A stretch of DNA of 5,041 bases, from positions 1-5,041 of the forward strand of contig CAVJGK010000108.1 of the NCBI GenBank assembly GCA_963648895.1, in the 5' to 3' direction. This DNA is from UBA3210 sp963648895. Its GTDB lineage: Bacteria > Bacillota_I > Bacilli_A > RFN20 > CAG-449. Shown piece after piece: positions 1 through 5,041 of this stretch. Positions within the stretch are counted from its first letter, which is position 1. Every line of letters starts with the position of its first letter. The position numbers and the translations under genes are program-made. The notes under the pieces were generated by a model that had not been told where the DNA came from, ran no database searches, and was given only the letters and a program-made list of their open reading frames with translations.

Positions 1-8
1 AAATAATA

Positions 9-22
9 TTAAAGCGCTTACA
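9..22. promoter_or_regulatory. Putative cre operator (CcpA or other LacI-family regulator)
   Basis: The 14-mer TTAAAGCGCTTACA matches the Firmicutes cre consensus TGWAARCGYTWNCW at 13 of 14 positions; only the second base differs. It has the central palindrome AAGCGCTT with the CpG at its centre. Its centre lies about 56 bp upstream of the start site inferred from the TATAAT at 60-65. CcpA sites that far upstream are known to activate (for example B. subtilis ackA and pta), whereas sites over or after the promoter repress. The site is close to the window edge and could instead serve a gene to the left. The palindrome has no loop, so it is not a terminator. Confidence 0.6.
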
Positions 23-34
23 AATTATTAAAAA

Positions 35-54
35 TGTAGTCTATTGCAGTCTAT
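35..54 (+). repeat. Tandem 10-bp direct repeat upstream of the -10 box
   Basis: TGTAGTCTAT is followed immediately by TGCAGTCTAT, differing at one base. The period of 10 bp is about one helical turn, so both copies face the same side of the DNA. The repeat covers the place where a -35 element should sit and ends 5 bp before the TATAAT. This is the geometry expected of a binding site for a transcription activator, for example a response regulator recognising direct repeats. The regulator is not identifiable from this window. Confidence 0.55.
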
Positions 55-65
55 AGTTTTATAAT
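37..65 (+). promoter_or_regulatory. Probable promoter of the S41 peptidase lipoprotein gene
   Basis: A perfect -10 hexamer TATAAT occupies 60-65. With a 17-bp spacer the -35 would be TAGTCT at 37-42, which matches TTGACA at only three positions, and there is no extended -10 TG. Transcription would start near position 72, giving a leader of about 20 nt that contains the ribosome binding site GAGG (80-83). The good -10 and poor -35 suggest that an activator is needed, perhaps one binding the overlapping tandem repeat. Confidence 0.5.
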
Positions 66-91
66 TATTAAAATAAATCGAGGTAAAAATT

Positions 92-1852
92 ATGAATAAA
101 AAATTTCTTTTAACATTATCATTATCTTCATTATTAATTCTTTCTTCTTGTGGAGGTTCTTCTTCAAGTAGTTCTAATAGTGACAATAATTCTTTATCTA
201 GTGGATCTTCTTCTAGTTCTTCTATTTCTTTAGAAAATGAAGGTGAAATCACTAAAACTGTCAATGCAAAAGTATATTATAACAACAATGAAGAAGGTGA
301 CTTAGATATATATTATTTTGATTCAATTGATGTTCCTTATGTCAATGTCAAAGAATTCTATCAAAGTTCTTTTTTACTCTACGCTTATGACAATAAAACT
401 TATTTCTCTGTTGAAGGAAATAAAGTAACTAATTTATTAACTAACGCAACTATGATCTTAGATAGCGTTAATGATACTTTAACTTTTAGTGATTTTGATA
501 TGTTTAATAGCCTTACTGGTGAAGGTGTTATACCAACTGATATATTCACTCTTACTTCCAGTGATAAAATTATAGATATTGATACAAAATCTTGTTCTTA
601 TACTAAAGGAGATGACATTGTTATTGATTTAAATTATTTTGATACTAATTTAATTTCTTATAATAATGAATATTATATTCCTTTTTCATATTTAGAAGTT
701 CTAAGCGTTTCTCCAACTACTATTAGATACGTATTTAATGGCAATGATATTTATAATGTCAATATCTATTCAATGGTCAATAATAACGGAACTTTAAATA
801 GTTATGGTAAGAATTATTATTCAGGTGCTTATAGTAAAGAAACTACAAGATCAAGTGATTATGCTTCTTATTTTTATAATTCCTTCTTATTTGAAATGCA
901 ATATACATCAGGTAAATTAAGCGAATATGATATTACTTCTTTAGATGCAAAATTAGATGAACTTGGTTTAAAAGAAAAATTATTATCAACCACTTCTACT
1001 ACCGCGGATAATGCTGTCGCGAAAGTTATAAATCAATTATTCCATGATGGAGGACATACTTGTTTTAATTACCGTGGAAATACTGTCGAATATGACGCAA
1101 ATTATAATTCTCGTTTATTTTCTGATTTAACCAAATATGATAGCAAGTATACTAAAGTTTATAATACTTATTATCAACTAAATAACGAAAGAGGTACATT
1201 ACAACAAAATGTCGATATTTCAGGTTCTACTGCCGTAATTAGATTTGATACATTCGATTACACTTCTGAATCAATATCTTTAAAAAATATCTCTTCTAAC
1301 ACTTCAACTTATGGAATTATTTATAATGCTTTCAAACAAATTGAACAAAATTCTTCAGTTGAAAATGTTGTTTTTGATCTAAGTTTAAATCTAGGTGGTG
1401 CTTCAACTGCTTTAGCATATGCTTATTCATTTATTAGCGATGATCCAGTGTCTGTTAATTTAATTAATCCAGTCACTAACGCAAAATATAAAGAAGCAGT
1501 CACTGTTGATAATGATTTAGATGGCGATTTGAATGATAAAGATTCTTATGAAGGAAAATATAATTTCTATGTTATTACTTCTGCAGCATCATTTTCTTGT
1601 GCGAATATGTTTGCAATGCTTGCAAAGGATAATTCCAAAGCTAAAATCATTGGAGAAAAATCTTCAGGTGGAGATTGTTCTATTAAACCTGGAATCACTA
1701 TTGATGGATGTTCATTCAATATGTCTTCTACTTTAAAATATGTTAATAATGATGGAACTTCGGCCGATAACGGAGTTGAACTTGATTATGCATTAGATAG
1801 TTCTTATTTCTATAATCCTTCTAAGTTAGATAGTTATTTAAGTTCTTTATAG
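92..1852 (+). CDS. S41-family peptidase, secreted lipoprotein
   Basis: This is a 586-residue, probably membrane-anchored extracellular serine peptidase of family S41 (C-terminal processing protease/tricorn-like). Residues 1-20 form a lipoprotein signal peptide with lipobox L17-S-S-C20. A Ser-rich linker (23-46) follows, then about 200 residues of beta-rich accessory sequence with two stretches like the IPYVPL-type repeats in front of other Firmicutes S41 domains. The peptidase domain spans about 255-575. It contains D319-G-G-H322-T (the S41 His motif), D429-L-S-L-N-L-G-G436 (normally DLRxNxGG, oxyanion region), S502-C-A-N (nucleophile motif) and G521-E-K-S-S-G-G527. In CtpA/Tsp a catalytic Lys lies 25 residues after the Ser; here that position is G527. 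A Ser-His type centre using H322 is therefore more likely than Ser-Lys. No PDZ domain is evident. The ATG has a GAGG 8 nt upstream, and the signal peptide begins directly at it. The gene appears monocistronic, ending at a hairpin terminator. The substrate is unknown. Confidence 0.9.
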   Translation: MNKKFLLTLSLSSLLILSSCGGSSSSSSNSDNNSLSSGSSSSSSISLENEGEITKTVNAKVYYNNNEEGDLDIYYFDSIDVPYVNVKEFYQSSFLLYAYDNKTYFSVEGNKVTNLLTNATMILDSVNDTLTFSDFDMFNSLTGEGVIPTDIFTLTSSDKIIDIDTKSCSYTKGDDIVIDLNYFDTNLISYNNEYYIPFSYLEVLSVSPTTIRYVFNGNDIYNVNIYSMVNNNGTLNSYGKNYYSGAYSKETTRSSDYASYFYNSFLFEMQYTSGKLSEYDITSLDAKLDELGLKEKLLSTTSTTADNAVAKVINQLFHDGGHTCFNYRGNTVEYDANYNSRLFSDLTKYDSKYTKVYNTYYQLNNERGTLQQNVDISGSTAVIRFDTFDYTSESISLKNISSNTSTYGIIYNAFKQIEQNSSVENVVFDLSLNLGGASTALAYAYSFISDDPVSVNLINPVTNAKYKEAVTVDNDLDGDLNDKDSYEGKYNFYVITSAASFSCANMFAMLAKDNSKAKIIGEKSSGGDCSIKPGITIDGCSFNMSSTLKYVNNDGTSADNGVELDYALDSSYFYNPSKLDSYLSSL

Positions 1853-1856
1853 AAGC

Positions 1857-1884
1857 AAAAAACGCTCATCATGAGCGTTTTTTT
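1857..1884. terminator. Bidirectional Rho-independent terminator between convergent genes
   Basis: AACGCTCA (1861-1868) pairs perfectly with TGAGCGTT (1872-1879) around a 3-nt loop. A run of A precedes the stem and a run of T follows it, so the hairpin plus U-tract works in both directions. It lies in the 33-bp gap between the TAG of the peptidase gene (1850-1852) and the TAA of the DUF2130 gene (minus strand, 1886-1888), so it serves both. Confidence 0.9.
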
Positions 1885-1885
1885 C

Positions 1886-3301
1886 TTAGTCTTGAGATTT
1901 AACTGCTTCTTCAAATTTTGCCTTCATAGTTGGGTTATTTTTTGTTAACTTTTTGATAGTTAAATCTTGTGCTTTATCATTGGCTAAACGAAGGTTATTA
2001 CTAACTCCAAGTAAATTTTCTTTCATATCTTGTAAGTTTTTAATTGCTTTATCAATATCTTCGATACTACGTGCGAATTTCCTTTCAGCGAGTTCATAAT
2101 TTCTATTGAATTTATCTTTAAAATCATTCATCGCATTTTCAAAATTGGTGACATCGATGTTTTGATTTTTATACATTTGAAGTTGTCTTTTATCTTCAAT
2201 AGATTTGGCTGCCGCATTTCTTAATAAAGAAATTAATGGAATGAAGAATTGAGGACGAATGACAAACATCTTAGGATATTTATGCGATACATCGACAATA
2301 CCTTGATTATATAATTCATTATCAGGTTCAAGAAGTGAAACTAAAACAGCATATTCACAACCTTTTTCATTTCTATCTTTGTCGAGTTCTTTTAAGAAAT
2401 CTTCATTTTTATGTTTAGTTGTAGTAGTATCATTTTCATTCTTCATTTCAAACATGATAGAAATAAATTCAATTCCATCATCGGATTTATCTTTAAAGAT
2501 GAAATCACCTTTAGAAGAAGATTGTTCTGATACTTTATTATCTTTATCAAAATATGCATTTGGGAAAGCCATCGCACGAACTTGTTCAAAAGATATTTTG
2601 CAATGTTGTTCTAAAGTTTCTCCAAGCATCTTGGTAGACATTTTTGCTTTTAAATCTTTATAATAAGCAACTTCATCTTCTTTTGATTTTAACTTAACTT
2701 CATATTCACTTCTTATATTTTGTTCTTTTAATTGATTTTCTGTCGCAATAGAATTAAGTTTATTTTCTAAAGAAGAAATCTTAATATCATAATTAGATTT
2801 CATTTCTAATTCTTTAGATTTATTTTCTGCTTCATAAGTAGCTTTAATAGTATCTAATTGGCTTTTTAAAGTTGCGATTTGACTATCTTTTGAAGCAATA
2901 ACTTTTGAATTATTTAATTCAATATCAGAAATTTGTTTAAAATAAGTTTGATTTACTTCATTTTCTTTAGCTTTAATAGAAGATTTCATTTTTTCTTCAA
3001 ACGAAGTAATTTGAGCCTTTAAAGCGGCAATTTCATTATCTTTAGAGGCAATGGCTTTTTTAACATCTAATTCTTTTTTAGAAGATTCGTTTTCTAACTT
3101 TAATTGTAATTCATTAATTTGAGAATTATATTTAGAGATTGTTGAATCATTCTCTAATTTATATTTCTCTTCAAGTCTTAAAGTAGCTTTATGAATATCT
3201 TCTTCATAAGCGGCATTTTTAACTTGGTTTAAAATTGATGCATAAGAAGCATCATCGACGCTAAAAACTTGGTTACAGTGAGGGCATTTAATTTCTTTCA
3301 T
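1886..3301 (-). CDS. DUF2130 family protein with coiled coil and PD-(D/E)XK-nuclease-like core
   Basis: This 471-residue cytoplasmic protein looks like a full-length DUF2130 member. It opens with a CPHC motif (C6, C9) and the family-typical VDDASYASILNQV stretch. A long charged coiled coil covers about 35-220 and contains two related segments 51 residues apart (84-98 and 135-149). The conserved core (about 224-365) has LGETLEQHC (E228), KGDFIF (D266), FEMK (E285-x-K287), then KELDKDR, YAVLVSLLE and VIRPQFFIPLISLLRNAA. The E...D...ExK order is that of PD-(D/E)XK nucleases, and coiled coil plus nuclease core recalls RmuC. I believe the family has been placed in that superfamily, but this is from memory. 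The C-terminus is helical and ends with the conserved LTKNNPTMKAKF. Only one Cys pair is present at the N-terminus, half a zinc ribbon. AAGGAGAT lies 8 nt before the ATG. The cellular role is not established. Confidence 0.9.
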   Translation of the reverse strand: MKEIKCPHCNQVFSVDDASYASILNQVKNAAYEEDIHKATLRLEEKYKLENDSTISKYNSQINELQLKLENESSKKELDVKKAIASKDNEIAALKAQITSFEEKMKSSIKAKENEVNQTYFKQISDIELNNSKVIASKDSQIATLKSQLDTIKATYEAENKSKELEMKSNYDIKISSLENKLNSIATENQLKEQNIRSEYEVKLKSKEDEVAYYKDLKAKMSTKMLGETLEQHCKISFEQVRAMAFPNAYFDKDNKVSEQSSSKGDFIFKDKSDDGIEFISIMFEMKNENDTTTTKHKNEDFLKELDKDRNEKGCEYAVLVSLLEPDNELYNQGIVDVSHKYPKMFVIRPQFFIPLISLLRNAAAKSIEDKRQLQMYKNQNIDVTNFENAMNDFKDKFNRNYELAERKFARSIEDIDKAIKNLQDMKENLLGVSNNLRLANDKAQDLTIKKLTKNNPTMKAKFEEAVKSQD

Positions 3302-3327
3302 GGTGTTACATCTCCTTATGCTTTTAT

Positions 3328-3358
3328 TGTATAATCTTTTATGGGACTATTTTGTCGC
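3328..3358 (-). promoter_or_regulatory. Probable promoter of the DUF2130 gene
   Basis: On the minus strand GCGACA (3353-3358) matches TTGACA at four positions. TATACA (3328-3333) or the overlapping TTATAC (3329-3334) serves as -10, with spacers of 19 or 18 bp. The ribosome binding site AAGGAGAT (3310-3317) lies just downstream. A promoter is expected here because the preceding co-directional gene ends at a terminator. The spacer is long, so the exact boxes are uncertain. Confidence 0.4.
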
Positions 3359-3363
3359 ATAAT

Positions 3364-3393
3364 AAAAAATCGATTAAATAATTAACCGATTTT
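3364..3393 (-). terminator. Rho-independent terminator of the zinc-ribbon membrane protein gene
   Basis: Read on the minus strand, AAAATCGGTTAA pairs with TTAATCGATTTT over 12 bp with one G-U pair and a 4-nt loop (TTAT), followed by a further TT. The stem is A/T-rich with a three-pair C/G core, so it is weaker than the hairpin at 1857-1884. It starts 8 bp past the TAA of the upstream gene (3402-3404), separating that gene from the DUF2130 gene. Confidence 0.7.
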
Positions 3394-3401
3394 AATAAAA
3401 T

Positions 3402-4964
3402 TTAATCTATAACGTTTTTAATTCCTAGTTCTTCTAATTTAGCTTCTAACTTAGAATTTAGTTTTTCTTTTCTTTGGGATGCAAAATTATTAACATCTTT
3501 TGAATAATTACTTTCTAGATCTCTAATAATGTTTTGAAGCTCATTATTTTTCTCTTTGGCAAACTTAGAGCTGAAAATACCACATACAATAAAAACTACT
3601 ATTGAAAGACAAATTAACATAATATTTAACCAAGCAATAGAAGAAGTAATAGATAAAATAATAATCATAAAAAGAACTAATAAGGCAGAAGGAAGTAACA
3701 ATAAAGTTCTTCTTTTATTGATTTCTTTTTTAGTCACTGAAGTATAATTATTAATTTGATCATTTTTAATAGTTGTTTTTTCTTTTGTATAAGCATCGAT
3801 ACTATATTCATCTATGATCTTATCTCCTTGAATATTGACGCTATTTCCAATAGGACAAACATATTTTTTATATTGTTGTCCTTTATAATTAACATATAAA
3901 AAATAAATTGGAGTAATATAATAAGTATCTTCTACTTTTATAGTTGATGTTATTTCAAAATCAATTTTATCGATATGATCTCCATGAAGCGTATTATAAA
4001 TATCATGCTTAATAGCATTTTCTTCCATTAAATTAATACACTTTGAAGCATAATCAGAAGTAGTAATTTCATCATCAATTTCTTTTAATGAATCATCATT
4101 TATATTATCTAGCCCATTAGAAACTATTTTACGATAATATTCATAATCTTCTTCATTCGCGCTTAAAACATTTGTTTCGACTTTCAAAGTACTAGCCACT
4201 GGTGACCAATCAATAATATTTTTATATCTAGTAACAGGTCGTTCTTTTAATACACTTTCATATCTAACTCCATTTTGGCTACTTACTGGTACTCTTTCAT
4301 AATAAGTTTCATAAGCAATATATGATTCTTGCTTATCAGTACCAATTTTTGCTTGGAAAGACACTTGGAATACTTTACTAGATTCGATGAAAGTAGGCTC
4401 TTTTAATTCTAATGAATCAAAATCTACATCTAAAGCTTCTAATGGTGAATCTTCTTCTACTAATTTAGTTAAAAGACATTTTAAGATATATTCTTTAGAA
4501 AAAGAAGGAACAATACGATATTTATTTTCATATCTAGTTTCATCAATATTACCATTGATAATGGTGATATTTTTGGTATTAATATTTGTTTCTTGTTTTT
4601 TATAAACTTTAGTATGGCAATATTTACAATAACCTTCAGTTGGTGAAATCATTTCAATTTCAGAAGAACCACATTGAGGACAAATTAAAAATTCTGCCGC
4701 TTTTTCATTCTTGTTTTCAGTTTTAATCTTTTCTACCTTAACAGATGCATTATTTGTAGGATTAATACCGACACCAAATCCCAAAGTTGGTACATTTAAA
4801 TTAGAAAATATATAACCACATGTAGGACATTCTAAAACTTGAATATCTAAAACCTCATTACAATCTGGACATATTTTATCATTAAAAACATATTGGCAAT
4901 GAGGACAAGTATTTCTTGATATCGATACTTTTTTGTTACAAGAAGGACAAATTCTAGTTGGCAT
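3402..4964 (-). CDS. Membrane protein with three N-terminal zinc ribbons, function unknown
   Basis: I do not recognise a named family for this 520-residue protein. Residues 6-49 form a double zinc ribbon: C6/C9...C20/C23 and C32/C35...C46/C49, both CxxC-x10-CxxC. A variable linker (about 52-90) follows, then a third ribbon C95/C98...C113/C116 (CxxC-x14-CxxC). A mixed alpha/beta region (about 145-410) has two loosely similar helix-plus-beta segments (about 150-220 and 305-370) around a TRYKNIIDWSPV stretch. That stretch resembles what I recall from other Firmicutes zinc-ribbon membrane proteins. Two hydrophobic helices (about 421-439 and 444-465) are flanked by positive residues (KKEINKRR before, KFAKEK after), which predicts a hairpin with both ends in the cytoplasm. 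The tail (about 468-515) is a charged coiled coil. AGAGGTGAT precedes the ATG, and the first zinc ribbon starts at once, so the start is secure. The gene has its own terminator. A scaffold or sensor role at the membrane is possible, but no catalytic motif is visible. Confidence 0.85.
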   Translation of the reverse strand: MPTRICPSCNKKVSISRNTCPHCQYVFNDKICPDCNEVLDIQVLECPTCGYIFSNLNVPTLGFGVGINPTNNASVKVEKIKTENKNEKAAEFLICPQCGSSEIEMISPTEGYCKYCHTKVYKKQETNINTKNITIINGNIDETRYENKYRIVPSFSKEYILKCLLTKLVEEDSPLEALDVDFDSLELKEPTFIESSKVFQVSFQAKIGTDKQESYIAYETYYERVPVSSQNGVRYESVLKERPVTRYKNIIDWSPVASTLKVETNVLSANEEDYEYYRKIVSNGLDNINDDSLKEIDDEITTSDYASKCINLMEENAIKHDIYNTLHGDHIDKIDFEITSTIKVEDTYYITPIYFLYVNYKGQQYKKYVCPIGNSVNIQGDKIIDEYSIDAYTKEKTTIKNDQINNYTSVTKKEINKRRTLLLLPSALLVLFMIIILSITSSIAWLNIMLICLSIVVFIVCGIFSSKFAKEKNNELQNIIRDLESNYSKDVNNFASQRKEKLNSKLEAKLEELGIKNVID

Positions 4965-4979
4965 AAGATCACCTCTTTT

Positions 4980-5022
4980 ATTATACTATCATTATTTATA
5001 AGTTAAATAAATTAAATAACTT
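4980..5022 (-). promoter_or_regulatory. A+T-rich upstream region with candidate -10 boxes
   Basis: On the minus strand a perfect TATAAT (4980-4985) lies only 15 bp before the start codon. Using it would start the transcript near 4973 and cut into the ribosome binding site, so it may be fortuitous. TATAAA (4995-5000) would give a leader of about 25 nt but has no convincing -35. The region also holds AAGTTA-N11-TAACTT (5000-5022), a weak inverted repeat, and two copies of TTAAATAA with a 9-bp period (5003-5010, 5012-5019). Base composition this biased makes all of these weak. Confidence 0.3.
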
Positions 5023-5041
5023 TAATAAATTTATATTTTGC

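Noticed and set aside
28..264. Minus-strand 78-codon open frame rich in Glu and Leu
   Set aside because: It is the antisense shadow of the Ser-rich linker and signal peptide of the lipoprotein gene; the run of Glu arises from complementing TCT/TCA codons, and it has no plausible ribosome binding site context.
1533..1736. Plus-strand 67-codon open frame within the peptidase gene
   Set aside because: It lies in another frame inside the most conserved part of the S41 domain (nucleophile motif), so it is a shadow.
2379..2663. Plus-strand 94-codon frame with a hydrophobic N-terminus resembling a signal peptide
   Set aside because: It is antisense to the conserved DUF2130 core; the hydrophobic VVVV stretch is the complement of the Asp/Thr-rich DTTTT codons.
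3556..3747. Plus-strand 63-codon open frame
   Set aside because: It is antisense to the two transmembrane helices of the zinc-ribbon protein and has no supporting signal.
4387..4605. Plus-strand 72-codon frame with a hydrophobic C-terminus, like a small membrane protein or toxin
   Set aside because: It is antisense to the zinc-ribbon gene; the hydrophobic part complements Asn/Lys/Thr-rich codons and no ribosome binding site or promoter supports it.
5000..5022. AAGTTA-N11-TAACTT inverted repeat as an operator
   Set aside because: The arms are only 6 bp in nearly pure A/T sequence, so chance occurrence is likely; kept only as a note under the upstream region.
1..5041. Mycoplasma-type code with TGA read as Trp, considered because of the extreme A+T content
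   Set aside because: All three genes read through without in-frame TGA, and the only two Trp codons (residues 252 and 445 of the zinc-ribbon protein) are TGG. Two codons are a small sample, so this is a preference and not proof.

Overview
The window is very A+T-rich and gene-dense. It carries three complete protein-coding genes and no RNA gene, mobile element or CRISPR array that I can see. The likely source is a low-G+C Firmicutes/Bacilli-type bacterium. The evidence is strong AGGAGG-type ribosome binding sites, a CcpA-like cre motif, a lipoprotein with a Cys-Gly-Gly-poly-Ser start, and a DUF2130 protein. Both Trp codons in the window are TGG, there is no in-frame TGA, and stops are TAG/TAA. 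The standard code is therefore more likely than the Mycoplasma code. An uncultured gut-type lineage near Erysipelotrichales, RF39 or Acholeplasmatales would fit, but that placement is inference.

Layout. Bases 1-91 are the promoter region of the first gene: a near-consensus cre operator (9-22), a tandem 10-bp repeat (35-54) and a perfect TATAAT (60-65). Bases 92-1852 (+) encode an exported S41-family peptidase lipoprotein. A short gap holds a hairpin terminator (1857-1884) that can serve both strands, because the next gene converges on it. Bases 1886-3301 (-) encode a DUF2130 protein: an N-terminal CPxC motif, a long coiled coil and a PD-(D/E)XK-nuclease-like core. A gap of about 100 bp holds the terminator of the third gene and the probable promoter of the second. 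Bases 3402-4964 (-) encode a membrane protein with three N-terminal zinc ribbons, a large domain I do not recognise, a two-helix membrane hairpin and a C-terminal coiled coil. Bases 4965-5041 are its A+T-rich upstream region.

Working together. The two minus-strand genes are co-oriented and both start with CPxC zinc-binding motifs, but a terminator and a separate promoter lie between them, so they look like independent units. Nothing ties either to the convergent lipoprotein peptidase. I see no clear multi-gene defence or mobile system. The most interesting items are the zinc-ribbon membrane protein of unknown function, the nuclease-like DUF2130 core, the S41 peptidase lacking the Ser-Lys lysine, and the layered regulatory region in front of the peptidase.
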